Part shown: one piece after another, positions 24,734 to 33,273 of the stretch
Position numbering within the stretch: position 1 is the stretch's first letter
How the letters are laid out: each line of letters starts with the position of its first letter
NCBI GenBank assembly: GCA_017478485.1
Contig: JAFVDI010000031.1
Location: 1 to 64,000, forward strand
DNA length: 64,000 nucleotides
Direction of reading: 5' to 3'
From: Clostridiales bacterium
GTDB lineage: Bacteria; Bacillota; Clostridia; Saccharofermentanales; Saccharofermentanaceae
Translations under genes and position numbers: made by a program
Notes under the pieces: model-generated
Databases searched by the model: none
The model's input: only the letters and a program-made list of their open reading frames with translations
What the model was told of the DNA's origin: nothing

Positions 24734-24780
24734 AAAGGTAATATGTTACCATTAACGCAAAACGGTAACATATTACCTTT
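24734..24780. promoter_or_regulatory. 17-bp perfect inverted repeat containing the MarR-gene promoter
   Basis: AAAGGTAATATGTTACC (24734-24750) is exactly inverted at 24764-24780, with a 13-base spacer. Each arm is itself a near-palindrome (GGTAA-TATG-TTACC), so this is a pair of operator-like sites whose centres are 27 bases apart. A candidate -35 TTACCA (24746-24751) and -10 CATATT (24769-24774), 17 apart, lie within the repeat. It ends 14 bases before the MarR start codon. Confidence 0.7.
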
Positions 24781-24794
24781 TGCGAGGCGTGAAT

Positions 24795-25280
24795 ATGAAG
24801 ATCAAAGAAGTTGTTAACAGTGGAAACGTGGATCTTTCAGGAATCCCGTCAAATTACTATCTTCTCGGATTGCTGAGTGCGTTCGAGAACCGCTTTCAGG
24901 CCATGGCAGACAATCTTATGAAAGACATAAGCTGGAAACAGTTTTTCGCAGTCATATGCATAAACATGTGCAAGGAGCCGCCGACGATTAAGGAACTGTC
25001 TGATATACTCGGGAGTTCTCATCAGAACGTTAAGCAGATCCTGTTAAAACTCGAAAATAAGGGGTTTATCAAGTTCCTGCCTGATGAATCAGATAAGAGG
25101 AAACAGCTTATAGTGCTGACTGATAAATGCAGAAAATTCTGTGAAAAGAATGATGATGCGAGCAGCCTGATAATGAAGAAAATGTTCGAAGGACTTCCGG
25201 AAAAAGACATCAAGACAACGATCAGGACGATCACAAATATCGAGAAAAATCTAAAGGGGATAGGAGATCAAGATGAGTGA
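24795..25280 (+). CDS. MarR-family regulator
   Basis: Winged-helix regulator of 161 residues: helical N-terminus, HTH with TIKELSDILGSSHQNVKQILLKLENKGFI (recognition helix SSHQNVKQI) and the wing LPDESDKRKQLIVLTDKC with the conserved DxR-like DKRK. ATG 24795 has GAGG at 24784-24787; the earlier TTG in frame at 24780 lies in the operator repeat. It overlaps the flavodoxin gene by 8 bases, which suggests that it controls its own operon through the inverted repeat upstream. Confidence 0.88.
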   Translation: MKIKEVVNSGNVDLSGIPSNYYLLGLLSAFENRFQAMADNLMKDISWKQFFAVICINMCKEPPTIKELSDILGSSHQNVKQILLKLENKGFIKFLPDESDKRKQLIVLTDKCRKFCEKNDDASSLIMKKMFEGLPEKDIKTTIRTITNIEKNLKGIGDQDE

Positions 25281-25812
25281 GATCATAATCTACGGTTCGT
25301 TCTACGGTACGACCAAAAAGTACGCAGAAGCTCTATCTGACAAAACAGGGATCAAGGCCTGCTCTTATAAAGACGTAAAAGACATTAATTCTTACAGGAC
25401 GATAATATATCTGGGCGGACTTTATGCAGGTGGAGTCGAGGGAATGAAAAAGACTCTGAAGAACCTGACTGACATCACGAATAAGAAGTTGATCATCGCA
25501 ACGGTTGGATTGGCAGATCCGGCTGATAAACAGAACACCGATCACATAAAGAGCAAAATGAGAACGCAGATATCTCCGGAAATATATGAGAAAGCATGCA
25601 TTTTTCATCTGAGAGGAGGAATAGATTATTCGAAGATCAGTCTGCTTCATAAGACCATGATGAACATGGTCTATAAAAAGGCATTAAGCGTTCCGGAAGA
25701 AGAGAGGACTGCTGAGATACGTGCCATGATAGAGACATATAATAAACAGGTGGATTTCGTTGATCTTAACAGTCTGGAACCGCTGATCAAATGCCATCTG
25801 ATGAGCCCTTAA
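25273..25812 (+). CDS. Flavodoxin-domain protein (HemG-like flavodoxin)
   Basis: A 179-residue protein of the flavodoxin_5/HemG type. The FMN phosphate loop is near the N-terminus (IIIYGSFYGTTKKYAEAL), and YLGGLYAGGVEGMKKTLKNL corresponds to the second loop. Its role would be an FMN-dependent redox step; protoporphyrinogen oxidase activity cannot be claimed because no heme genes are near. It overlaps the MarR gene by 8 bases and is the last gene before a convergent minus-strand operon. Confidence 0.85.
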   Translation: MSEIIIYGSFYGTTKKYAEALSDKTGIKACSYKDVKDINSYRTIIYLGGLYAGGVEGMKKTLKNLTDITNKKLIIATVGLADPADKQNTDHIKSKMRTQISPEIYEKACIFHLRGGIDYSKISLLHKTMMNMVYKKALSVPEEERTAEIRAMIETYNKQVDFVDLNSLEPLIKCHLMSP

Positions 25813-25831
25813 GTCTTTTCACGCGTTCATA

Positions 25832-26197
25832 TCACTTATCTCCCAATAACTCCTTTTGCCTCTTTTTGCTCAGGCTCCCCAGTACGATCTTGTAAGCCTT
25901 TTCAAGCAGATCCTTCAGCACATCATCAGGAACTTCTCCGTCTGCTTTTACGGAATTCCAATGCACTTTGTTCATGTAGTATCCGGGGATGATGTCTTCA
26001 TACTGGCCACGCCAGAATTCCCCTTCAAGAGGTTCTAGTTTCAGTGTGATGTAAACAGGAATGTCATTGTCATCCCTGCATACCGCGGCAAACATCTTTC
26101 CGCCGATCTGATAGCGTATCCAGTTCCATTCCGGCTGGAGATCTCGTGTCACGCCGGGTTTGCCGAGAAGGAACTCATCGATCCATTCGTATTTCAT
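25832..26197 (-). CDS. MmcQ/YjbR-family protein
   Basis: Small protein of the YjbR/MmcQ (CyaY-like fold) family: WNWIRYQIGGKMFAAVCRDD, LKLEPLEGEFWRGQYEDIIPGYYMNKVHWNSV and the C-terminal ELLEKAYKIV-type helix. DNA binding is suggested for the fold but not proven. I prefer ATG at 26197 (TGGAGA lies 6-7 bases before it). An ATG at 26218 overlaps the stop of the RidA gene (ATGA) and would add seven residues (MNNWRNN). Third gene of the WYL-RidA-YjbR operon. Confidence 0.82.
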   Translation of the reverse strand: MKYEWIDEFLLGKPGVTRDLQPEWNWIRYQIGGKMFAAVCRDDNDIPVYITLKLEPLEGEFWRGQYEDIIPGYYMNKVHWNSVKADGEVPDDVLKDLLEKAYKIVLGSLSKKRQKELLGDK

Positions 26198-26214
26198 GTT
26201 GTTTCTCCAATTAT

Positions 26215-26583
26215 TCATTTTCCGCAGTAAGCCACGGCATCTGCCTGGAACTGTAATCCTTCTTTTCCGCCGACATGCGCGAACTCGGTCTGTATTGATT
26301 TCCTGACAGGGTACTTGCCGTTAAATCTTTCCTTGATGATCTTCTCCATGACCGGGATGTTCCATACGTCTCTGAAAAGACAGTCCATCTGAACTACTGA
26401 TTCAAGCGTAAGACCGACCAGTGCAAGCCTTTCTTCCATGTTATCGAAAGCTCCGTTGATCTGCTCCTCAATGGTCCCGCCGACATTGCCGACGCAGTAA
26501 CCAAGGAAACAGAAATCACCTGCTTTGATGATCCCTGAATGAGCCCACTGTTCATTTACTTCATATCTTTCAATCCCTGCCAT
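26215..26583 (-). CDS. RidA/YjgF-family protein
   Basis: A 122-residue protein of the RidA superfamily, whose best-known members hydrolyse reactive enamine/imine intermediates. The pattern is GIIKAGDFCFLGYCVG, TIEEQINGAFDNMEERLALVG, and VVQMDCLFRDVWNIPVMEKI. The Arg that RidA uses near the C-terminal FPARS-like segment is not evident (here VRKSIQTEFAHVGG), so it may belong to a non-RidA subgroup. It overlaps the WYL gene by 14 bases and the next start by 4. Confidence 0.85.
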   Translation of the reverse strand: MAGIERYEVNEQWAHSGIIKAGDFCFLGYCVGNVGGTIEEQINGAFDNMEERLALVGLTLESVVQMDCLFRDVWNIPVMEKIIKERFNGKYPVRKSIQTEFAHVGGKEGLQFQADAVAYCGK

Positions 26584-27496
26584 TTTTCTTTCCTCCGTAA
26601 ATCTTTATCATTGCTTTTGCCATTGACTTTAATTTCTCGCGAACCTCTTCAGGTTCGAGTACTTCGACTTTATCTCCGAACGTCAGCATCCACATCGTCA
26701 GATTCTCCATGTCACTGTAATCGCGTATCAGAAGAAGTCTTCCGTCTTCCTGTTCCTCATAGCAGTCAGGTCCGAATTCTTCTACCAGACGCCATTTCGT
26801 GTCGGGATCGAACAAAGCCTTGAGGATTATGTTCCGGGGAAACTTCAATTCTGTACTGAGGTCAGGAACCGGTGCATTTCTGCAGACAAAATCCTTTTTG
26901 GATTCCCGCACTTTGTCCATGCGGTTCAGTTTGAACAGTCTGTAATCCTTTCGCTTTCTGCACCACCCATAAACATACCAGCTCGTCCACTTGAAAACGA
27001 TGTAATAAGGTTCGATCGTGCGTTTGCTTTCACCCGACGGAGCGTAATAGTAGAACTCCAGAAGATGCCTGTTTTCTATCGCATCCTGTATGGTGGATAT
27101 CTTCGGTGCAAGAGATTCCTTGTACCACGATGAAAGGTCGATCAGAATGGAATCCCGTCCGCTGATTAATCCCGATGAACCTGACTGGATCTTCTCCATC
27201 AGCTGTCCGTAATACCTGCTTCCGCTTACGCTGTCGAGGCTTCGAAGTCCAGCAAGGATCATCTGCATGTCTTTGGAAGTGAGGATCGTTCTGTCTATCT
27301 TGTATCCGTCAGCAATGCTGATCCCGCCGTTCACACCCTGAGCAGTGCGGATCGGAATGCCTGCATATAAAAGATCATCTATGTCACGGTTGATAGTCCT
27401 CCTCGATACTTCAAAGCGTTCGGCAAGTTCAGGTGCCGTAACTTTTTCCTCTTGCAGCAAAACTGACAGTATTCCGATAAGCCTGTCTATCTTCAT
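26570..27496 (-). CDS. WYL-domain transcriptional regulator (YafY type)
   Basis: A 308-residue regulator: N-terminal HTH_11 (RLIGILSVLLQEEKVTAPELAERFEVSRRTINRDIDDLLYAG pattern) and a WYL domain from ~140 to ~220, here with the residues WTSWYVYGWCRKRKDYRLFKLNRM. A C-terminal WCX domain follows. WYL proteins sense small ligands or nucleic acid fragments. GGAGCG lies 9 bases before ATG 27496. First gene of a three-gene overlapping operon, so it probably regulates the RidA and YjbR genes. Confidence 0.9.
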   Translation of the reverse strand: MKIDRLIGILSVLLQEEKVTAPELAERFEVSRRTINRDIDDLLYAGIPIRTAQGVNGGISIADGYKIDRTILTSKDMQMILAGLRSLDSVSGSRYYGQLMEKIQSGSSGLISGRDSILIDLSSWYKESLAPKISTIQDAIENRHLLEFYYYAPSGESKRTIEPYYIVFKWTSWYVYGWCRKRKDYRLFKLNRMDKVRESKKDFVCRNAPVPDLSTELKFPRNIILKALFDPDTKWRLVEEFGPDCYEEQEDGRLLLIRDYSDMENLTMWMLTFGDKVEVLEPEEVREKLKSMAKAMIKIYGGKKNGRD

Positions 27497-27575
27497 CTTG
27501 TTTTCGCTCCATTTCCGATATTAACAGAGTAAACACGACAACAGTATGTCATGTTTATTCTAACATTTTTGCTCA

Positions 27576-27584
27576 TGCTATAAT
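27576..27584 (+). promoter_or_regulatory. Extended -10 promoter for the surface protein gene
   Basis: TGCTATAAT at 27576-27584 is a consensus extended -10, 42 bases before the ATG. The region 17 bases upstream (TATTCT) is a poor -35, as usual for this promoter type. Confidence 0.6.
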
Positions 27585-27626
27585 TACTAAACATAATTGT
27601 TAATTTTCGAAATCAAGGGGGAGATC

Positions 27627-29291
27627 ATGAAACAGACTAAGATCCTATCAGTTATGTTATCTGCCGTAATGTGTGTATCGATGTTCGCCACGCCGGTCAG
27701 CGTTTTCGCTGATGAAACGCCCGCTGACTCGGAGACGCAGACTGAAGCGACCGAGAAGCAGGAGCCGGAAGCAACAGAGAAGCCCGCTCCAAAGGAGACT
27801 AAGAAAGAGAAACCTGAGGAAACCATTAAGGAAGAACCCGAATCGGAAGAAAAGAAGGAGCCTGAACAGACGGCTGAGCCAGCAGAGACAGAGCCTTCAG
27901 AGTCGAAACCGGAAGCTAAGGAACCCTCGGAGACGATGCCTTCAGAGGAGGCCGAGGAACCTGCGCAAACAGAGGAACCGGAGGAAGCGGCTGCACCTGA
28001 AGAGACTGCTCCCCAAACGGAAGAGGATAACAGGGAAGCCGCTGATAAGATCATTTATTCAGGTATAAACACCTATGGCGGCTGTGCAGTTCTTTATCAA
28101 TTGGATGATAAAGGAAAACTGACATTAACAGGAGAGGGCGTGGTTCCGAAGCAGCTGTTTGGTGACGAAACATATGTGGATCAAGTAAAATCCATAGTTT
28201 TCGCCAGCAATAAACTGACCGGACTTGCCAATGATTGTTTCTATGAGTTTATAAACCTGAAGAGCATCAAGATACCCGGCTATATTAAGTCAATAGGCGA
28301 TTACGCTTTCAGATATTGTGAAAGCCTTGAGACCGTAGAGCTTGCCAGTGGCATTCAAAGAATCGGATATAGTGCTTTTGACAGCTGTAAAAGTCTTAAG
28401 AGCATATCCATTCCCGACAGCGTAACATTTATAGACGGCTATGCTTTCTACGAATGCAAGAAACTTACAAGCGTTAAGTTATCCAAAAATGCTGACCTTA
28501 ATGAAGGGGGAGTGTTCACCGGTTGTACCGCATTGACAAAGATCAATATTCCGAGCGGTGTCAAGACAATTGGCTTCAATACTTTTTATGGTTGTGTAAA
28601 TCTTACAAGTGTCAGCATACCCGATTCTGTGACTTCAATAGGAATGGAAGCTTTCTCTCACTGCGCAGGTCTTAAGAATATCTATCTTCCTGACAGTATA
28701 AGTTCTATTGGGCAGCGCGCTTTTCAGCATTGCGTTTTACTTGAGAGCATAACGCTTCCCGTCGGAATCAAGCAGATCCATGCTGAAACATTCCATGAGT
28801 GCCAAAGCCTCAAAAAAATCGATATACCGAAAAACGTTGCTATCGTTTCTTCAGGAGCATTTTCATATTGTTCTTCGCTTGAAGAAGTTAACTATGGCGG
28901 AGCAGAGGGAAATCTGACGATCGAGAAAAGCGGCAATCAAGCCATTACTTCACTTACCATCAATTATGGTGTTAAGAGCACAAACTGCATGACCGCTTCC
29001 GGAAAGACCGCGAAGGTAAAATACAAAAAGCTCAGGAAAAAGAAACAGAAGGTAAGCCGCTCAAAAGTTATTACAGTCAGTCACCCTAAGGGTAATGTGA
29101 CATTCAAGCTTGTAAGCGTTTCCAAGAAAAAGTACAAAAAATACTTCAAGATTGCTTCTAACGGCGTTGTTACCGTAAAAAAGAAGCTTAAGAAGGGCAC
29201 ATATACTATCAAGTGCAATGTGACTGCTGTGGGAAATGATGACTATAAGCCTCTTACCAGGATAGTGACATTTAAGATCAAAGTTAAGTGA
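27627..29291 (+). CDS. BspA-like leucine-rich-repeat surface protein
   Basis: A secreted protein of 554 residues. A signal peptide (MKQTKILSVMLSAVMCVSMF, cut near VFA-DE) is followed by a ~125-residue low-complexity stretch dominated by Glu, Pro, Thr and Lys, then eight or nine LRR_5 repeats of the pattern SIPDSVTSIGMEAFSHCxxLK (about residues 175-420), and a very basic C-terminal domain (KYKKLRKKKQKVSRSKV, then an Ig-like beta region). No LPxTG, SLH or choline-binding motif is visible. I chose ATG 27627 after AGGGGGAG. Adhesion or ligand binding is likely; the charge contrast could fix it to the wall or to a partner. Confidence 0.85.
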   Translation: MKQTKILSVMLSAVMCVSMFATPVSVFADETPADSETQTEATEKQEPEATEKPAPKETKKEKPEETIKEEPESEEKKEPEQTAEPAETEPSESKPEAKEPSETMPSEEAEEPAQTEEPEEAAAPEETAPQTEEDNREAADKIIYSGINTYGGCAVLYQLDDKGKLTLTGEGVVPKQLFGDETYVDQVKSIVFASNKLTGLANDCFYEFINLKSIKIPGYIKSIGDYAFRYCESLETVELASGIQRIGYSAFDSCKSLKSISIPDSVTFIDGYAFYECKKLTSVKLSKNADLNEGGVFTGCTALTKINIPSGVKTIGFNTFYGCVNLTSVSIPDSVTSIGMEAFSHCAGLKNIYLPDSISSIGQRAFQHCVLLESITLPVGIKQIHAETFHECQSLKKIDIPKNVAIVSSGAFSYCSSLEEVNYGGAEGNLTIEKSGNQAITSLTINYGVKSTNCMTASGKTAKVKYKKLRKKKQKVSRSKVITVSHPKGNVTFKLVSVSKKKYKKYFKIASNGVVTVKKKLKKGTYTIKCNVTAVGNDDYKPLTRIVTFKIKVK

Positions 29292-29318
29292 TCTGAAGTT
29301 CTGAATCAAAACTTATGG

Positions 29319-29350
29319 CGGCCGGATCTGATCCGGCCGCTGTCTATTTA
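29319..29350 (+). terminator. Terminator after the surface protein gene
   Basis: GCGGCCGGATC (29319-29329) and GATCCGGCCGC (29331-29341) form a perfect GC-rich stem, followed by TGTCTATTT. The T run is interrupted, but stem strength is high. Confidence 0.7.
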
Positions 29351-29381
29351 GTGTAAATATGTGGAGCAGTGCGTAAAAGTT

Positions 29382-29390
29382 GGTATAATG
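29382..29390 (+). promoter_or_regulatory. Extended -10 promoter for the cyclase gene
   Basis: TGGTATAAT at 29382-29390 has the TGn extension and a perfect -10. It lies 33 bases before the ATG at 29424. No -35 resembling TTGACA is found 16-18 bases upstream. Confidence 0.55.
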
Positions 29391-29423
29391 AGTTGTCGAT
29401 CAAGATACTGTTGAAATTGTGTT

Positions 29424-32246
29424 ATGAAGTTTTTGAAGTCATGTAAAAAGATCATCTGCAAACTCTGCGGCAAGGTGCGCTGGCTTTTATTGGCGGCTGT
29501 CCTGCTGTTTATAGTGTATTTTCTGGTCGACTCTAATTATAGTTGGTACCCCTATATTAACGGCGTTTGCGGTTATGACGGATTACCCATACATGAACAT
29601 CAGATCTCCAGTATTTGGTGCTTCTCGATAACTGACGGCGGGAAGATGGCCATTTTCAGCAGAGAAACGGCAAACGGCATATATGCACGCTTCAATCTGG
29701 ATACCGGGGTTCAGGAGTATTGCGGTATGGGTTATGCGGTGGCCCGTGAAAATGATTCGGAAGAGATCTTTTTACCGAGCAATATGGCCATTACCGATGA
29801 CGGAGAAATTTATGCATACCGTGATACGCTTGATGGAAACAGCAGTCTGGTGACAGATCATTATTCGATCTTCCGCATTTCGCCTGATTATAAAACTGCG
29901 ACTGAGGTCTTCAGGCTCGATATCGGCCAAGATGGCTGGGAAAAGGGAAGGAAACTGAGTTCTCCCCGTTACCATAACGGCAAGGTATATTTTTCCGTGA
30001 GCGACATGTCAGGCGTCAAGCTTTATGCAATCGATACCAAGACACGTGTAGTCAGCGAAAGCGACATCTATCCCACGGATCCGGACGGCACATACACGGC
30101 GAAAGCCATTCCTGCAGGCGACGGTTTTATCTTTTTCAGAAGTGACGGAAACGTCTACAAAGTTGAATTCGGAAAGCCAATCGCTGAGAGTATATACAGG
30201 TTTGATTCCTTCGAAGATGAAAAACTCTCGCTTTTAAAAGATGCGGCAATAGCTGACGGAAAACTGTATCTGGCAGTTGACGGCAATCCGTATACTGTTT
30301 ATGCGTTAGAGAATGGTGAGTTAAAAAAAGTATTTGATACTGCAGGAGTGCTCAAAGAACACTCAGGTCTGTGGCAGCTTGAAGCATACCGTCCTGACGG
30401 AGCATCACGTGATACTCTCGTTATGCTGACCGAAAAAGCGCTCATAACTTATTCGGGAGGCGAACCCGAAATAAGGACGATCACGGTAAGACCTGATATA
30501 ACTCCGCTCATGTATATCGAACCTCTCATCGGTTTCTTGTACATCCTGATCGCAGTAGGTATTATCATCAATCTCATAATCCGCAAAAAGACGCTTCTTT
30601 ATAAGCAGCTGATCGTAACGGTCCCGGTATTCATAATCCTGTCAGGAATCATCGCAACAGCTGTGTATTCTTATGCAGATCAGGTAAAGATAGAAGATGT
30701 CGAAAAGGACGTTAACCTGATATGCGGCGTTTCCGCCAGGACTTTTGACGGATATGATTTTTCAGGCTTTACACGGCCGGACAGAGAAACAGGAGCGGCT
30801 TACAATGCGCTTCGCGACAAACTTAAGGCGCTGAGAGCTTACAATACGGATTACACGTTCTCCATTATCTACAGATCTGATGACGGCACCCCGTATTATC
30901 TGCTGCCTTATGGTGCGGTCGGTTCTCCCATGATCAAATGGAGACCGATGGAAGGCGCGTTCCCCGAAGACGCTGTTAAAAATGAGGTGTATGTTGATAA
31001 GAACGTGAGATCCCTTGTCAATACGATGACCTCAACAGAGGTCACCAGAATAAAAGCTTTCGGAAAGATACATGATACCGCCTCAAGCGGCCGCTACTAT
31101 CTCATGATCGAGGCGGATTTCGGCAGCCTGTTGTCAGACAGACTCGTTCTGGTTGCCCAGATATTCGGATTCGGTATCCTTATCATGATGGTCATTACGC
31201 TTATCTACATTCTTTCCACGATACGTATGTTAAGGGTAATCAAAAAGGCTACAGTCACCGTTAAGAGTATCAGCGAAGGCGATCTCACGGCAAGAGTCAA
31301 TTACCGTTCGAAGGACGAACTGGGCCAGATATGTACTCAGGTCAACGAGATGGCTTCAAGCCTTGAGACTTCCTTTAAGGAGAAAGACCGCACCGAAAAG
31401 TTCTACTACAAGTTTGTTCCCGAGAAGTTCCGCGAATATCTCGGCAAGGAAAAACTTACCGATCTGTCACTCGGTGACGCGAGCAACCGCGAGCTGACGG
31501 TCCTTTTCTGCGACATCCGCTCATTCTCGATCAATTCCGAGATGATGACCGCAAAGGAAAACTTCGCATTCGCAAACACCATCTACGGCAAGGCCGGTCC
31601 GGTCGTCCGCGAGCATAACGGCTTCATCGACAAATATATAGGCGATGCGGTCATGGCTCTATTCGAAAAGCCTGACGACGCGGTAGCTGCCGGCATCGAT
31701 CTTTACAAGGCGATCGTTCATGACCCTGAAACGGCGCGTGAACTGAAAGTAAGCGACATCAATATCGGCATCGGAATACACACCGGCATGGCCATGATCG
31801 GAATCGTAGGCGAGAGCGAGCGTCTGTCAGGCACGGTCATATCGGATACCGTAAATCTCTCTTCCAGGCTCGAGTCGCTGACGAAGCAGTATAAGACTGC
31901 GATGCTGGTCTCCAAGGACACGGTTGACCGCCTGACATCACCCGAGGCGCTTTCACTCCGTTATCTCGGCATGATACAGGTTGCCGGAGTAAATGAAGTC
32001 AAGGCAGTATATGAAGTCCTTGACTGCCTGAAAGATGACGTAAAGAGCGTCCGTTCTGACAATGCCGCAGATTTCCGCGAAGCACTGAGACTGTTCCAGT
32101 TAGGCCGCCATGACGATGCTCTCAAAGCATTGGAGAAAATAGCTTCAGAAGGCCGCAATGACTATGTAACGGATATGTATGCGGATTACATCAGAAAAAT
32201 GTCTCCGGATGACAAGGGCAATGTCTTCAGGTTTGTGAGGAAGTAA
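29424..32246 (+). CDS. Receptor-type class III adenylate cyclase
   Basis: A 940-residue membrane protein: transmembrane segment at ~18-38, a ~330-residue outer domain with propeller-like repeats, two helices near 365-415, a second outer region, a helix near 575-600, a HAMP domain (SEGDLTARVNYRSKDELGQI) and a C-terminal cyclase. Metal ligands Asp697 (FCDIRSF) and Asp741 (KYIGDAVMALF), adenine-reading Lys737 and Asp808, and transition-state Asn811 and Arg815 (DTVNLSSRLE) are all present, so it should be active and specific for ATP. No strong ribosome site precedes ATG 29424. The C-terminal ~80 residues are helical. No cAMP receptor gene lies nearby. Confidence 0.9.
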   Translation: MKFLKSCKKIICKLCGKVRWLLLAAVLLFIVYFLVDSNYSWYPYINGVCGYDGLPIHEHQISSIWCFSITDGGKMAIFSRETANGIYARFNLDTGVQEYCGMGYAVARENDSEEIFLPSNMAITDDGEIYAYRDTLDGNSSLVTDHYSIFRISPDYKTATEVFRLDIGQDGWEKGRKLSSPRYHNGKVYFSVSDMSGVKLYAIDTKTRVVSESDIYPTDPDGTYTAKAIPAGDGFIFFRSDGNVYKVEFGKPIAESIYRFDSFEDEKLSLLKDAAIADGKLYLAVDGNPYTVYALENGELKKVFDTAGVLKEHSGLWQLEAYRPDGASRDTLVMLTEKALITYSGGEPEIRTITVRPDITPLMYIEPLIGFLYILIAVGIIINLIIRKKTLLYKQLIVTVPVFIILSGIIATAVYSYADQVKIEDVEKDVNLICGVSARTFDGYDFSGFTRPDRETGAAYNALRDKLKALRAYNTDYTFSIIYRSDDGTPYYLLPYGAVGSPMIKWRPMEGAFPEDAVKNEVYVDKNVRSLVNTMTSTEVTRIKAFGKIHDTASSGRYYLMIEADFGSLLSDRLVLVAQIFGFGILIMMVITLIYILSTIRMLRVIKKATVTVKSISEGDLTARVNYRSKDELGQICTQVNEMASSLETSFKEKDRTEKFYYKFVPEKFREYLGKEKLTDLSLGDASNRELTVLFCDIRSFSINSEMMTAKENFAFANTIYGKAGPVVREHNGFIDKYIGDAVMALFEKPDDAVAAGIDLYKAIVHDPETARELKVSDINIGIGIHTGMAMIGIVGESERLSGTVISDTVNLSSRLESLTKQYKTAMLVSKDTVDRLTSPEALSLRYLGMIQVAGVNEVKAVYEVLDCLKDDVKSVRSDNAADFREALRLFQLGRHDDALKALEKIASEGRNDYVTDMYADYIRKMSPDDKGNVFRFVRK

Positions 32247-32415
32247 CTCATAGTTAGCGACAAAAAGTCTTAAAACGCATCAAAAGCCATCTAAATAGGC
32301 ATGGTACCAATACGGTGCGTCAAAAACCGCAGGTGGTGCTTTGTTTTTGATGAGATAAATGACACACTGAAGACAGTAAACGGTTGCAGATGGTACTGTT
32401 TGTGGGAAAACTAAA

Positions 32416-33081
32416 ATGAAAATAAGTAAGATGGTTCCGATAATCGTAAGTGTGGTCCTGGTGCTGATCTGGGTCTATACCGGATATGACACAGCCGTTG
32501 AATTTATAGAGGGTCGCACTGCATCCCCGGGCTTTTACAGGAATATCACACTTAAAGAAGATGTAAGCTATGTTGACGTGAGAAGAGAGATCGATGCTGC
32601 TATAAACGGAGAATCCTATGATCACACGGTGATTCCGGCAGGCTCAGAAGGAACGGCATTGATCATTTATGGACGCCGTTTTTCATATATTGAAAATCCC
32701 GAAACAGATGTTTACGGTTTTAGTGCGTGTTTTTCAGATAACCGGGTTTCAATACGGACCGGACCGGAATCACAATTGGATGAACACTATATCTCTTATA
32801 AGAAAATCGAGAATTTTGAGGAGATCATATCCGAATACAATCAGAAAGTAAAAGAGGCAAAGACCGAATGGAGGAAAAAGCTGACGCCGTATATACTGAC
32901 AAGCGTAATCGGCGCAGCCTTGTTTTCGATCCTTTTCCTGATAATCTGCATAATCGCGAATAAATTCAAAATGCATCCCGGAGTATTTGCGGCACTATGT
33001 TCCGTTTATGCCATGGTGCTGATGTACGCCATAGTTTTATTTACAGTTTCAGGTATTACCATCAGGTTCATGCAAACTTAA
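32416..33081 (+). CDS. Membrane protein of unknown function
   Basis: A 221-residue protein with one N-terminal transmembrane helix (about 7-24), a ~125-residue outer domain (VDVRREIDAAINGESYDHTV, SYKKIENFEEIISEYN) and two C-terminal helices (about 158-180 and 190-215). The 169 bases before it hold no recognisable element. No family was recognised. Codon use is richer in A and T than in lgt. It is the last plus-strand gene before the tRNA-Ser. Confidence 0.65.
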   Translation: MKISKMVPIIVSVVLVLIWVYTGYDTAVEFIEGRTASPGFYRNITLKEDVSYVDVRREIDAAINGESYDHTVIPAGSEGTALIIYGRRFSYIENPETDVYGFSACFSDNRVSIRTGPESQLDEHYISYKKIENFEEIISEYNQKVKEAKTEWRKKLTPYILTSVIGAALFSILFLIICIIANKFKMHPGVFAALCSVYAMVLMYAIVLFTVSGITIRFMQT

Positions 33082-33101
33082 CTATGATAATTTAAGCCTA
33101 G

Positions 33102-33137
33102 AAAAAACAGCAATCGATTTTCAACCGATCGCTGTTT
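33102..33137 (-). terminator. Terminator of the tRNA-Ser transcript
   Basis: Reading the minus strand, AAACAGC (complement of 33131-33137) pairs with GCTGTTT (complement of 33105-33111), with inner GATCG/CGATT pairing, and is followed by a T run (A at 33102-33107 on the plus strand). It lies just after the 3' end of the tRNA. Confidence 0.75.
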
Positions 33138-33143
33138 CAAATC

Positions 33144-33234
33144 TGGCGGAGACGGAGAGATTCGAACTCTCGTGCCGGTTACCCGACAAACGCATTTCGA
33201 GTGCGCCCCGTTATGACCACTTCGATACGTCTCC
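33144..33234 (-). tRNA. tRNA-Ser (anticodon CGA)
   Basis: A 91-base tRNA with a 7-bp acceptor stem GGAGACG/CGTCTCC, discriminator G and encoded CCA (complement of 33144-33146). The anticodon loop reads CTCGAAA, giving CGA, which reads UCG. A long variable arm (TCGGGTAACCGGCACGAG area) and T loop GTTCGAATC confirm serine. Confidence 0.95.
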
Positions 33235-33245
33235 GTAGCCGTTAT

Positions 33246-33273
33246 ATTATAGCAACTTTTAAAAGGGTGTCAA
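33246..33273 (-). promoter_or_regulatory. Consensus promoter for tRNA-Ser
   Basis: On the minus strand, TTGACA (complement of 33268-33273) and TATAAT (complement of 33246-33251) are 16 bases apart, 11 bases before the tRNA. The -35 contains the TGA stop codon of the upstream DJ-1-family gene. Confidence 0.85.
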
